Shown in pieces: positions 1 to 8,390 of a stretch of 38,846 nucleotides of DNA. Where the stretch lies: positions 1 through 38,846 of the forward strand of contig CAMWIJ010000023.1 of assembly GCA_947174275.1 (NCBI GenBank), given 5' to 3'. Numbering within the stretch: position 1 is the stretch's first letter; every line of letters begins with the position of its first letter. Under the pieces are notes generated by a model. It was not told the origin of the DNA and did no database searches. It worked only from the letters and a program-made list of their open reading frames with translations. A program made the translations under genes and the position numbers. Source of the stretch: an uncultured Muribaculaceae bacterium (GTDB lineage: Bacteria > Bacteroidota > Bacteroidia > Bacteroidales > Muribaculaceae).

Positions 1-29
1 AATTTATAAGCTCTCTCTTTCTTAAGTTA

Positions 30-110
30 GTGACATTGCACGGCTCGTGCGTCCGAAGTTAGTGCTTGATAATCAGAGTGTTGGCGGACGCACGAGCCGT
101 GCGTCCATAC
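30..110 (+). repeat. REPIN-like dispersed repeat, copy A
   Basis: Two inverted palindromic units with the core GCACGGCTCGTGCGTCC on the left and GGACGCACGAGCCGTGCGTCC on the right, about 29 nt apart. The right half (AATCAG, GTGTTGG, then the palindrome) is nearly identical in copies at 7326-7406 and 19263-19342, and all three point the same way. The left edge of this copy is degenerate (GTGACATT in place of GTAGGGAC). It lies just beyond the 3' end of the integrase gene. The form matches REP doublets (REPINs), which RAYT transposases mobilise in other bacteria; no RAYT gene is in the window. Confidence 0.8.
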
Positions 111-191
111 ATTTTGAAGTTCAGCAACACTCTCTTAGGGGTGGAAAAATCCTTATTTTGTTTCGGTAGATGTCGTTGAACGTCAGGTGGA

Positions 192-1160
192 TTACAGGTC
201 GCGAAGTATCAGTGAGTTGGCTCTGTCGATTGCTTTGGAGGAGAGGCTTGCGAGGTAGATTTGTGTCGTCATTTCTGAGTCGTGGCCGAGAGCGTCGGAA
301 ATGGTAGCGGTAGGTATTCCTTTGGATTTTGCTATCGATGCCCATGAGTGACGGCTTACGTAGGTGGTGAGCGGAGTGCGGATACGAGCCATCGAGGCTA
401 TCTGTTTGAGCGATTTGTTGGTGCGCCGCAATGCCGTTTCGTATTTTCTGCGGATGTTGCCGCTGTCGTCGTGTTCCGACAGAATCGGCAGGAGATGGTG
501 ACCCGAGGCCGGGCGGGAATGCCACTTGTCGAGAAGGCTACGTATGTGCGGATTAAGTCCGATGCGAATTTCCTGGCCGGTCTTGTGGCGGCAGTAGACT
601 ATTTCGTCGCCAACGATGTCGGAATGAGTCAGATATGCGGCGTCGATGAAACTCATGCCCCGGCAGTAGAAGAGAAACAGGAATATGTCGCGGGCAAGGT
701 CGAGTGCGGGAAGAGCGGCGAGGTCGAGAGCCTTGATGCGTCTGATTTCGGCCAGAGAGATGGCGCGTTTGGCTGTTTTCTCGATGCGGGTGTAGGCTTT
801 GCGAAACGGATGGCGATCGGCGGTGAGGCCGAGCTCGACGGCATGGTTGTAGGTGGCGCGCAGATTGCGCATGTAGAATGATATGGAGTTTGATTTTACG
901 CGTGTGGCAATGAGCCATGCCTCGTATTCTTCAATCAGGTCAGGGGTGAGCAGCGAAAATCTGATGTTGTCAAGCGAGGTGAAACGGAGGAAACTGTTGA
1001 GTGTGGAGCGATAGTTGTGTGCTGTGCCGATTTTGCCGAGCTGTAGTTTGCGGGCTATAACAGATTGCATGAATTTTGAGAATGAATGTCTGATAGAATG
1101 TTGATTGACAGAGTTGTCTGATTGTCGGGCGACGGCATTTCTGCGAATTGCGGTTGTCAT
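192..1160 (-). CDS. Tyrosine-type site-specific recombinase / integrase
   Basis: A 322-aa tyrosine recombinase of the Bacteroidetes type, with an N-terminal SAM-like DNA-binding domain (about residues 25-125) and a C-terminal catalytic domain. Visible catalytic residues are R167 (in CRGMSF), K193 (in RHKTG), R270 (in YVSR), H293 (in LGHDSEMTTQ) and the nucleophile Y302. In the usual HxxR box the His is Tyr267, a common variant in this group. Such enzymes integrate or excise mobile elements or invert promoters. No cargo genes, tRNA target or flanking inverted repeats were found beside it, so it is either a solitary invertase-type gene, a remnant, or the edge of an element lying left of the window. 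It is divergent from the dxs operon. Confidence 0.9.
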   Translation of the reverse strand: MTTAIRRNAVARQSDNSVNQHSIRHSFSKFMQSVIARKLQLGKIGTAHNYRSTLNSFLRFTSLDNIRFSLLTPDLIEEYEAWLIATRVKSNSISFYMRNLRATYNHAVELGLTADRHPFRKAYTRIEKTAKRAISLAEIRRIKALDLAALPALDLARDIFLFLFYCRGMSFIDAAYLTHSDIVGDEIVYCRHKTGQEIRIGLNPHIRSLLDKWHSRPASGHHLLPILSEHDDSGNIRRKYETALRRTNKSLKQIASMARIRTPLTTYVSRHSWASIAKSKGIPTATISDALGHDSEMTTQIYLASLSSKAIDRANSLILRDL

Positions 1161-1198
1161 AGATTGTTGTGTTTTTTATTGTTGTGTAAAAATAATTA

Positions 1199-1229
1199 TT
1201 GCATTGCCTGTATTTATTCACTATCTTTG
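1199..1229 (+). promoter_or_regulatory. Promoter of the dxs-trkAH operon
   Basis: TTG at 1199-1201, a 20-nt spacer, then TATCTTTG at 1222-1229, an exact match to the Bacteroidetes TAnnTTTG -7 box. Transcription would start near 1236, about 75 nt before the first ORF of the group. Confidence 0.7.
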
Positions 1230-1311
1230 TGTTTCGTTAAAGCTTTAAATCCGCGGGTCGGCGGTGTAAGCCGTGCAGAAGACGGCGATAAGCCTGACCT
1301 GCCTAAAATGA

Positions 1312-1527
1312 ATGATAATGAAAGGTGCGACAATATTTCGATTGCTGTGCATTGCTGCGCTATGGGTCATAATATGCATCTGGTATGTTGACCGTCTGGT
1401 GCGTACCGGAACGGAAATCAACCTTCGTACGCTTTTCCCGATAGTGGCGTCAGGCATCATAATAATCGTCCCTCTTTATAAGAAATATTTCAAAAACGCA
1501 GACAATGGTCAAAAAAAAGGTAAATGA
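1312..1527 (+). CDS. Small two-helix membrane protein upstream of dxs
   Basis: A 71-aa ORF with two predicted membrane helices (about residues 7-24 and 41-56) and a basic, lysine-rich C-terminus. I do not recognise the family. It is the first ORF downstream of a good promoter, and its last 23 nt overlap the start of dxs in another frame, an arrangement that fits translational coupling. The start may be the ATG at 1312 or the one at 1318. The hydrophobic pattern and position favour a real gene, but it could also be a translated leader; no homology can be tested here. Confidence 0.55.
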   Translation: MIMKGATIFRLLCIAALWVIICIWYVDRLVRTGTEINLRTLFPIVASGIIIIVPLYKKYFKNADNGQKKGK

Positions 1528-3445
1528 CACAAAGGCGCCTTATGCAGCCCCGGAGGATACACCAACGCCGTTGCTCGACAAAATCGTTTTGCCTGACGAC
1601 CTGCGGCGTCTGTCTCTTGACGAGCTGCCACAGCTGTGCGGTGAGCTTCGCCATTTCCTTATCCATAATCTGGCCGGCAACCCCGGGCACTTCGCGTCGT
1701 CGATGGGCTCGGTGGAGCTGACAGTGGCGCTCCATTATGTGTTTGACACCCCCTACGACCGCATCGTGTGGGACGTGGGGCATCAGGCTTACGCCCACAA
1801 GATATTGACAGGCCGACGCGAACGTTTTGCTGAAAACCGCCGTCTCGACGGCCTGAGCGGATTTCCCAATCCTGCCGAGAGTCCGTATGACACCTTTGTG
1901 GCCGGACACGCCTCCAACTCCATATCCGCAGCGCTCGGCATGGCGGTGGCCTCGGAGCTCAAACATGACGAACCGTTGCGCAAGGTGGTGGCCGTAATCG
2001 GCGACGCCTCCATTTCCGGGGGACTCGCTTTCGAGGGGCTCAACAATGCCGCAAATACGCCCAACGACCTCCTTATCATACTCAATGACAACGATATGTC
2101 AATCGACCGCAATGTCGGTTCGCTAAATTCATATCTGGCACATCTCACCACGTCGCCGGCCTATAACGCGTTCCGTTACAAGGTGTATCACGCTCTGCGC
2201 AAGATGCGTCTGGTGAGCGAGCGCCGCCGCGGGTCGATACTTCGCTTCAACAATTCGCTGAAGTCGCTTATAACCAAGCAGCAAAATATATTCGAAGGGC
2301 TCAATATTCGTTATTTCGGTCCGTTTGACGGTCATGACATACGCCGCATAGTGCGGGTGCTCAACGACATCAAGAATATAAAGGGACCCAAGCTGCTGCA
2401 TCTGCGCACGGTCAAGGGAAAAGGCTACGCCCCGGCAGAGGCCGACCCCGCCGTGTGGCATGCTCCAGGCCGCTTCAACCCGATGACCGGTGAGCTGCTC
2501 AGAAGCAAAGGCCCGCGTCCGCCGAAATATCAGGATGTGTTCGGAAAAACACTGGTTGAGCTTGCCGAGGCCGACAGCCGGGTAGTGGGCATCACCGCCG
2601 CCATGCCGTCGGGCACATCGATAAGCGAGCTTCAGGCGGTCTATCCGCAGCGCACGTTTGACGTGGGGATATCGGAGGGACATGCCGTGACGTTTGCCGG
2701 TGGTCTCGCCAAATCGGGCATGCGTCCGTTTGTGGCGATATACTCGTCGTTTCTGCAGCGTGCCTATGACCAGATAATCCATGATGTGGCGATAGCGTCG
2801 CTGCCGGTGGTGCTCTGCATCGACCGCGCCGGACTTGTCGGAGAGGACGGCGTGACCCACCACGGAGTCTATGACATGAGCTATCTCAATCCAATTCCTG
2901 GCATTACAATCGCTTCGCCGTCTGACGAGATGACTCTGCGCAATCTTATGTTTACGGCTCTGCATCATCAGGACGGCCCGTTTGCCATACGCTATCCGCG
3001 CGGCGAAGGACGTAATGTCGAGTGGCACAGTGAGATGCAAGAGCAGCCCGTGGGGCGTGGCAGAGTGCTTGCCGAGGGCGATGACGTGGCAATCCTCACG
3101 ATAGGCCCGATTGCATCAGAGGCCGCAAAGGCTGTTGAGATGCTTGCCGGGCGCGGCATCAAGGCGGCTCATTACGACATGATATATCTCAAGCCGATCG
3201 ACGGCGCCCTCATCGAGAAGGCCGCACGCAAAAACTGTCTTATCGTTACGGTCGAGGACGGCACTGTCAACGGCGGACTTGGAAGCACTGTGCGTCAGTG
3301 GCTCGACGACAACGGCATGAGCCGCAAGCTCGTCAATGTCGGAGTGCCTGACCGCTTTGTCGCCCAGGGCACGCCCGCCGAGCTCTACAGGCAATGCGGC
3401 ATGGATGCCGGCAGTATTCATGATATTATAGTCAGCAGCCTATGA
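1505..3445 (+). CDS. dxs: 1-deoxy-D-xylulose-5-phosphate synthase
   Basis: Cytoplasmic thiamine-diphosphate enzyme that condenses pyruvate with glyceraldehyde 3-phosphate to form DXP, the first step of the MEP isoprenoid pathway. At 646 aa it is the family's usual length. Visible features are the DVGHQAYAHK block (residues 90-99), the TPP/Mg motif GDASISGG (167-174) with the distal Asn/Asp in LNDNDMS (193-199), the catalytic Glu391 in ISEGHAV, and DRAGLVGEDGVTHHG (440-454). The TPP motif has GDA where E. coli has GDG; I think this is usual for Bacteroidales but could not check. Its stop overlaps the trkA start by 4 nt (ATGA), so the genes are probably translationally coupled. Confidence 0.97.
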   Translation: MVKKKVNDTKAPYAAPEDTPTPLLDKIVLPDDLRRLSLDELPQLCGELRHFLIHNLAGNPGHFASSMGSVELTVALHYVFDTPYDRIVWDVGHQAYAHKILTGRRERFAENRRLDGLSGFPNPAESPYDTFVAGHASNSISAALGMAVASELKHDEPLRKVVAVIGDASISGGLAFEGLNNAANTPNDLLIILNDNDMSIDRNVGSLNSYLAHLTTSPAYNAFRYKVYHALRKMRLVSERRRGSILRFNNSLKSLITKQQNIFEGLNIRYFGPFDGHDIRRIVRVLNDIKNIKGPKLLHLRTVKGKGYAPAEADPAVWHAPGRFNPMTGELLRSKGPRPPKYQDVFGKTLVELAEADSRVVGITAAMPSGTSISELQAVYPQRTFDVGISEGHAVTFAGGLAKSGMRPFVAIYSSFLQRAYDQIIHDVAIASLPVVLCIDRAGLVGEDGVTHHGVYDMSYLNPIPGITIASPSDEMTLRNLMFTALHHQDGPFAIRYPRGEGRNVEWHSEMQEQPVGRGRVLAEGDDVAILTIGPIASEAAKAVEMLAGRGIKAAHYDMIYLKPIDGALIEKAARKNCLIVTVEDGTVNGGLGSTVRQWLDDNGMSRKLVNVGVPDRFVAQGTPAELYRQCGMDAGSIHDIIVSSL

Positions 3446-4776
3446 AGATAGTAATAGCAGGAGCGGGAGAAGTGGGACAGCACATAGCTAAGCTGCTGTC
3501 GTCGGAGGAGCAGGATATCGTGCTTATCGACAGCGACGAGACGAAACTCGAGCGCATCGACGCCAACTACAATCTGATGACAAGCGTGGGCAGCCCGACG
3601 TCGTTCAGGACGCTCAAGGGAGCCGGCACACAGCATGCCGACCTGTTTATTGCGGTCACGCCGTCGGAAGACAAAAATCTGATTGCCTGCATGATAGCAA
3701 AAGGATTGGGCGCGGCGCGCACGGTGGCGCGAATTGACAACTATGAATATCTGCGCGCCGACAACCGCGAATATTTCCTGCGTCACGGAGTCGACGACCT
3801 GATATATCCCGAGCAGCTGGCCGCCCAGGAGATAAAGACTGCACTGCGGCGCTCATGGGTGCGGCAGTGGTTTGAGCTACACAAGGGAGAGCTGGTGCTT
3901 GTCGGAGTGAAGGTGTATGAGAACGCCGCGATTGTCGGCACGAAGCTGCGCGACATGACATTCACGCACCATGACCTTCATATAAGCGCCATCACACGCC
4001 GGCACGAGACCATCATACCTGGCGGTAACGACGAGATACTTGCCGGCGACATCATCTTCGTCACGACAACGCCAGAATATGTCGACACACTCAGGCAGGT
4101 GTGCGGCAAGAGCGAGCATGTGGTGCGCAACATCATGATAATGGGCGGCTCGCGCATAGCGGTGCGCCTTGCCTCTATGCTCGGTTCGGAATACCGCATC
4201 AAAATCATCGAGAGCAACCGCGACGTGTGCCGCCGGCTTCCGGAGAAGTGTCCGAACTGCGAGATCATCTACGGCGACGCCCGCGACAACGACATACTGC
4301 TTGACGAGGGCATTGAGGACATGGACGCTTTCATAGCGCTTACCGACAGCTCGGAGACCAATATCCTCGCCAGTCTGTCGGCCAAGGAATTCGGTGTGGA
4401 AAAGACTATCGCCGAGGTGGAGAACATTCAGTTCATCTCTGAGGCCGAGGGGCTTAACATCGGCACCATCATCAACAAGAAACTGCTTGCGTCGAGCAAG
4501 ATATTCCAGATACTTCTCGCGGCCGACTCAGAGTCGTCGAAATTCCTGTCGCTGGCCGATGCCGAAGTGGCTGAGCTCGAGGTGAAACCCGGTGCAAAGA
4601 TAACACGTGCGGCGGTCAAAGACCTCAAGCTGTCGCGCGACATGACTATCGGCGGACTCGTGCGCGACGGGCAGGGTATGCTTGTCACCGGCAATACGCT
4701 CATACAGCCGGGCGACAGGGTGGTGGTGTTCTGCCTGTCAGGGGTGATACACAAGATAGAGAAGCTGTTCGGCTGA
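3442..4776 (+). CDS. trkA: Trk potassium uptake regulatory subunit TrkA
   Basis: A 444-aa peripheral cytoplasmic protein with two tandem RCK (KTN plus TrkA-C) units. The first nucleotide-binding motif is GAGEVGQ at residues 6-12 and the second is IMGGSRIAVR beginning near residue 232. The full double-unit length matches canonical TrkA rather than single-domain KtrA. TrkA binds NAD(H) or ATP and gates the TrkH channel, whose gene follows after 48 nt. It overlaps dxs by 4 nt, which places K+ uptake and isoprenoid synthesis on one transcript. Confidence 0.95.
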   Translation: MKIVIAGAGEVGQHIAKLLSSEEQDIVLIDSDETKLERIDANYNLMTSVGSPTSFRTLKGAGTQHADLFIAVTPSEDKNLIACMIAKGLGAARTVARIDNYEYLRADNREYFLRHGVDDLIYPEQLAAQEIKTALRRSWVRQWFELHKGELVLVGVKVYENAAIVGTKLRDMTFTHHDLHISAITRRHETIIPGGNDEILAGDIIFVTTTPEYVDTLRQVCGKSEHVVRNIMIMGGSRIAVRLASMLGSEYRIKIIESNRDVCRRLPEKCPNCEIIYGDARDNDILLDEGIEDMDAFIALTDSSETNILASLSAKEFGVEKTIAEVENIQFISEAEGLNIGTIINKKLLASSKIFQILLAADSESSKFLSLADAEVAELEVKPGAKITRAAVKDLKLSRDMTIGGLVRDGQGMLVTGNTLIQPGDRVVVFCLSGVIHKIEKLFG

Positions 4777-4824
4777 CGCCGGCTGACTGACGTTTCAACC
4801 AAAAAGATACAAAAGATACAGGAG

Positions 4825-6303
4825 ATGGGTTCAAGAACAATAAAGCGGCGTCGACTTAACATCAATGTCCCCGAGCTGGTGCGCATCATCGGGTTTCTTA
4901 TCCTTGTCGAGGCGGTGTTCATGCTCGTCCCGCTGGTGTATTCGCTTATCGCCGGAAGCAGCGACACCAAGGCATTCGCGATATCTATTTCGGCGAGTGT
5001 GGCGGCGGGGCTTTCGCTTGTGCTCGGAGTGAAGCCGCGGGTCAGAGAGTTCGGCAAGCGCGACGGCATGCTGCTTACGGCCCTGGTGTGGGTAATATTC
5101 TCGCTTTTCGGCATGCTTCCGTTCATGCTCAGCGACATACGGCTTAATTTCGCCGAGGCTTTTTTTGAATCGATGTCAGGGTTTACCACAACCGGCGCGT
5201 CGGTAATCGACGACATCTCGTGGCTGCCGCGCGGAGTCAATCTCTGGCGGTGCATAATGCAGTGGCTGGGGGGTGTGGGTATCATCATCTTCACTGTGGC
5301 GCTGCTGCCGATGCTCAATTCGTCAGGCGGAATGCAGATGTTCAATGCCGAGGCCTCCGGCATGATACACGACAAACTGCGGCCGCGCGTGAGCCAGACG
5401 GCCAAGCGTCTGTGGCTGATCTACAGCGTGCTCACCGTGACGCTCGTCATCATATTGTGGATAGGTCCGCTGCCGCTTTATGAGGCGGTGTGCCACTCGC
5501 TGTCGACGGTGTCGACCGGCGGCTTCACGTCGTGTACAGACACTGCGGGAGCTTGGAGCTCGCTGTCGGTGCGCATACCGGTGATAATCTTCATGTTTCT
5601 CGGCGGTGTGAATTTCGTGCTGATTTACCGTGCGTCGCTCGGCCAGATGAGAAAGGTGTGGAGCGATGTCAATTTCCGCACCTACGTCTTTGCCGTGCTG
5701 TCGGCCACGCTGGCGATAGTGGCAGTGCTTGTGGCCGGAGGTGAGCGCGATCTGATAAAAATCACCGTCGAACCGCTGTTTCAGGTTGTGTCGACCATAA
5801 CCTCGACCGGCTATACGGTCGACAGCATGTCGTCGTGGAGCGAGGCGGTGATACCTGTGCTGCTCGTGCTGATGCTTATGGGAGCGTGCGCCGGCTCTAC
5901 GTCGGGCGGCGTGAAAATCGACAGAGTGATATTCCTGGTGAAGAATGCTGTCAACGAGTTCAAGAAGGTGATACATCCCAACAGATATTATCCGCTGACA
6001 GTCAACGGCGTAGTGAAGCCACCGGAACTTGTGCTCAAGGTTACGGGCTTTTTCGCGTTCTATGTGCTGATACTCGTGTCGGGGGGTATAATAGTGGCGG
6101 CTATGGGAATGCCGCTGGGCGACGCTTATTTTGCCACGGTGTCGTGTCTGGGCAACACCGGCCTTGGTATCGGGGAGACTGCATCGTCGTATGTCGCGGT
6201 GCCCGACGCCGGAAAACTGCTTCTGTCGTTTATCATGCTTGTGGGGCGACTTGAAATCTTCACGGTTATAATATTGCTGTCGCGCAACTTCTGGCGTCGC
6301 TGA
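4825..6303 (+). CDS. trkH: Trk/Ktr-type potassium channel subunit TrkH
   Basis: A 492-aa integral membrane protein of the superfamily of K+ transporters. The four pore-loop signatures are visible in order: TTTGAS (about residue 120), STVSTGGF (about 226), TSTGYT (about 326) and CLGNTGLG (about 441), each holding the selectivity-filter Gly. About ten membrane helices and the typical GGVGIIIFTVALLP segment are present. It forms the pore that TrkA gates. It is the last gene of the dxs group; the next gene has its own promoter. Confidence 0.95.
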   Translation: MGSRTIKRRRLNINVPELVRIIGFLILVEAVFMLVPLVYSLIAGSSDTKAFAISISASVAAGLSLVLGVKPRVREFGKRDGMLLTALVWVIFSLFGMLPFMLSDIRLNFAEAFFESMSGFTTTGASVIDDISWLPRGVNLWRCIMQWLGGVGIIIFTVALLPMLNSSGGMQMFNAEASGMIHDKLRPRVSQTAKRLWLIYSVLTVTLVIILWIGPLPLYEAVCHSLSTVSTGGFTSCTDTAGAWSSLSVRIPVIIFMFLGGVNFVLIYRASLGQMRKVWSDVNFRTYVFAVLSATLAIVAVLVAGGERDLIKITVEPLFQVVSTITSTGYTVDSMSSWSEAVIPVLLVLMLMGACAGSTSGGVKIDRVIFLVKNAVNEFKKVIHPNRYYPLTVNGVVKPPELVLKVTGFFAFYVLILVSGGIIVAAMGMPLGDAYFATVSCLGNTGLGIGETASSYVAVPDAGKLLLSFIMLVGRLEIFTVIILLSRNFWRR

Positions 6304-6368
6304 CCCGGCCGGTGCAGGTCGCAGTGTAAGTCGCAGTCGAAATTTTTTACATTACAGTCAGCTGAGGG

Positions 6369-6399
6369 TTGTCAGGTACGTAAATATTCGTTATATTTG
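6369..6399 (+). promoter_or_regulatory. Promoter of the PHP phosphatase gene
   Basis: TTG at 6369-6371, a 20-nt spacer, then a perfect TATATTTG at 6392-6399. The predicted start near 6406 leaves a 25-nt AT-rich leader before the GTG start at 6432. Confidence 0.8.
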
Positions 6400-6431
6400 C
6401 ATAGAAACGTTATATATAAAAATCTACAGGC

Positions 6432-7187
6432 GTGTTTAATTTTTTCAGCAAGAAACCCAAGGATGGCGAGAAATTGTTTTTCTCGACCGATATACACAGT
6501 CATGTTGTGCCGGGCATTGATGACGGTTCGCCGTCGTTGGAGCGCTCGGTTGAGCTTGTCGGCAAGATGAAGGGGTGGGGGCTTGAGAAGCTCATTGTCA
6601 CTCCGCATGTCACTCAGGATACATTCGAGAACACCCCGGAAATCATCTCGGAGGCGTACGGTGTGCTACGGTCGGGGCTTGACGAGGCCGGTATCGAGAT
6701 AGAGACTGATTATTCGGCTGAATATCGTATCGACGAGATGTTTGTCGAGCAGCTTGAGGCAGGGCAGGTGCGCCGGCTTCACGGTGATTTTCTGCTTGTT
6801 GAAAATTCTTACATACAGGAACCTTACAATATCGACGAGATATTGTTTCAGATCAGCATGAAGGGCTTTCGCCCGATACTTGCGCACCCTGAGCGCTATA
6901 TCTATTATTATGAAAAGACTGAGCGCTATGACGAGCTTCACGGCAAGGGCATACTCTTCCAGGTCAATCTGCTGAGTCTTGCGGGATACTATGGCAAGGA
7001 GCCCAAGAAGATTGCCGAGATGCTGATAGACAAGGGGTATGTCGATTTCCTCGGCACCGACCTTCACCGCCGTGCTCACACCGAGATGATTGACAAGTAT
7101 CTGACAACAAAAGATTACCGCCGTCACCGTGAGAGTCTTGAGGGACGCATCATGAATGACGAGCTCAGGGGCGTGTCGCCAAAATGA
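6432..7187 (+). CDS. CpsB/CapC-family PHP tyrosine-protein phosphatase
   Basis: A 251-aa metal-dependent phosphatase of the PHP superfamily (CpsB/YwqE type). Metal-ligand motifs are visible: H22 and H24 in DIHSHVVPGIDDG, H59 in VTPHV, E97, H152 in AHPERY, and D210/H212 in GTDLHRR. Family members dephosphorylate the autophosphorylated tyrosine kinase (Wzc/CpsD type) that controls capsule or exopolysaccharide polymerisation and export. No tyrosine kinase or Wza-like gene is nearby, so its partner must be elsewhere. The reading frame opens with GTG at 6432, 25 nt after a predicted transcription start, with no better upstream start. Confidence 0.9.
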   Translation: MFNFFSKKPKDGEKLFFSTDIHSHVVPGIDDGSPSLERSVELVGKMKGWGLEKLIVTPHVTQDTFENTPEIISEAYGVLRSGLDEAGIEIETDYSAEYRIDEMFVEQLEAGQVRRLHGDFLLVENSYIQEPYNIDEILFQISMKGFRPILAHPERYIYYYEKTERYDELHGKGILFQVNLLSLAGYYGKEPKKIAEMLIDKGYVDFLGTDLHRRAHTEMIDKYLTTKDYRRHRESLEGRIMNDELRGVSPK

Positions 7188-7499
7188 CCGGCGACATATA
7201 ATTGTTATGTCTCCCGATTTAGCAACTGTTTGGCGAAAAAAACATCGGAGCAAGCATTTAAAATCCATCTCAAAGTCCGTATCATATAAATTTAAACAGT
7301 TTCTAAGATGACATAGCTTCAGATTGTAGGGACGCACGGCTCGTGCGTCCGATGTTTATGGCTGTAAATCAGGGTGTTGGCGGACGCACGAGCCGTGCGT
7401 CCCTACTTTTGGGGGATATTTTTTCGAGTTCTGCAACACTCCATTCGGCAAGAGGGCACTCGGCAAGTTTCCATTTTTGGGGTGTGGCTTGCATGTGAC
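7188..7499. other. Convergent intergenic spacer
   Basis: This 312-bp gap lies between converging genes. It holds a weak hairpin just after the phosphatase gene (GACATA at 7193-7198 pairing with TATGTC at 7206-7211), about 110 bp of AT-rich sequence with no ORF, the REPIN-like repeat at 7326-7406, and a tail at about 7425-7441 (GAGTTCTGCAACACTCC) that also follows copy A. No coding sequence is apparent. Confidence 0.7.
7326..7406 (+). repeat. REPIN-like dispersed repeat, copy B
   Basis: The best-preserved copy. It starts GTAGGGACGCACGG and ends CCGTGCGTCCCTAC, so the termini are inverted repeats, and each arm is itself a palindrome with an 8-bp stem and 3-nt loop. It sits between convergent genes, a usual place for REP elements, and could also act as a terminator-like structure for both. 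Confidence 0.85.
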
Positions 7500-8387
7500 T
7501 TAATTGAGTCCGGAGCCGATTACGAGGAGTATGAGGCTGAGCAGAAGCAGGGTGAGATCGATGAGTTTGGCGCGGACATTCTTTTCGCGGAGTATGATGA
7601 CGCCGTAGAGAAACGGGATGATGACGCTGCCGCGGCGTATCATAGATATTATTGACACCATCGAGCCGTCGACCGACAGCGAGTGGAAGTAGGCGAGGTC
7701 GGCAACGGTCAGAAACAGAGCGATGCACGGTATGGTCCATCGCCATTGAAAACGGTCGGACGAGCCGTGGCGGCTACGCATCAGCGCCAGTAACAGCAGT
7801 GTCATCATCAGGCATTGATAGAGGGAATACCACGCCTGCACTTCGAGCGGGAGATAGCTGCGCAGCAGGTATTTGTCAAACAGGGCGCTTACGGCTCCGA
7901 GCATCATTGCGCCTATCGACATCCACAGCCAGCGCGAATGCCTCAGCGAAAAGCCTTCACGGGCTCCTATGCGTGATATGAAATAGAGCGAGGCGAAACC
8001 GATTGTGATGCCTATCCATTGCAGGGTGTTGAGGCGCTCGCCGAATATGCAGAGCGCGCCCACGAGCACGAGCACCGGTCGGGTGGCGTTGACAGGCCCC
8101 TGTATGGTGAGCGGCAGATGCTTGATGGCGAAGTAGCCGAGTATCCATGACGAGAGCACTATTGCGGCTTTTATGATAATGAGCAAATGGCCGCGCAGAG
8201 TATCGCCGAGGCCGAAGTGTCCGTCAGCGAGGTTTGAGATGATGACCGGCGATAGGTAGAGGGCGCCGAATATGGTGTTGAGCAGGAGCACCATCAGCAC
8301 GTTGTTGCCCTTTACTGACAGTTTTTTGAAGATGTCGTAGACACCGAGGCATGTGGCCGACAGCAACGCGGGCAGTATCCACTCCAT
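7500..8387 (-). CDS. EamA/DMT-superfamily permease
   Basis: A 295-aa inner-membrane protein with about ten hydrophobic helices arranged as two EamA repeats (about residues 1-130 and 150-290). The N-terminus (MEWILPALLSATCLGVYDIF) and the NATRPVLVLVGALCIFGERL and RRGSVIIPFLYGVIILREK segments at the ends of the repeats are typical of drug/metabolite transporters. The substrate cannot be inferred. Its start lies 3 nt after the stop of the GNAT gene, so the two are very probably co-transcribed. Confidence 0.85.
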   Translation of the reverse strand: MEWILPALLSATCLGVYDIFKKLSVKGNNVLMVLLLNTIFGALYLSPVIISNLADGHFGLGDTLRGHLLIIIKAAIVLSSWILGYFAIKHLPLTIQGPVNATRPVLVLVGALCIFGERLNTLQWIGITIGFASLYFISRIGAREGFSLRHSRWLWMSIGAMMLGAVSALFDKYLLRSYLPLEVQAWYSLYQCLMMTLLLLALMRSRHGSSDRFQWRWTIPCIALFLTVADLAYFHSLSVDGSMVSIISMIRRGSVIIPFLYGVIILREKNVRAKLIDLTLLLLSLILLVIGSGLN

Positions 8388-8390
8388 GCG

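Noticed and set aside
1161-1311. Invertible promoter controlled by the adjacent recombinase
   Set aside because: No inverted repeats flank the promoter at 1199-1229, and it drives essential genes (dxs), which would be unlikely to phase-vary.
2129-3040. A 303-aa - strand ORF
   Set aside because: Antisense to dxs; composition typical of a shadow frame, no promoter, no motif.
7374-7655. A 93-aa + strand ORF beginning in the REPIN-like repeat
   Set aside because: It starts inside the repeat and then runs antisense to the EamA permease gene.
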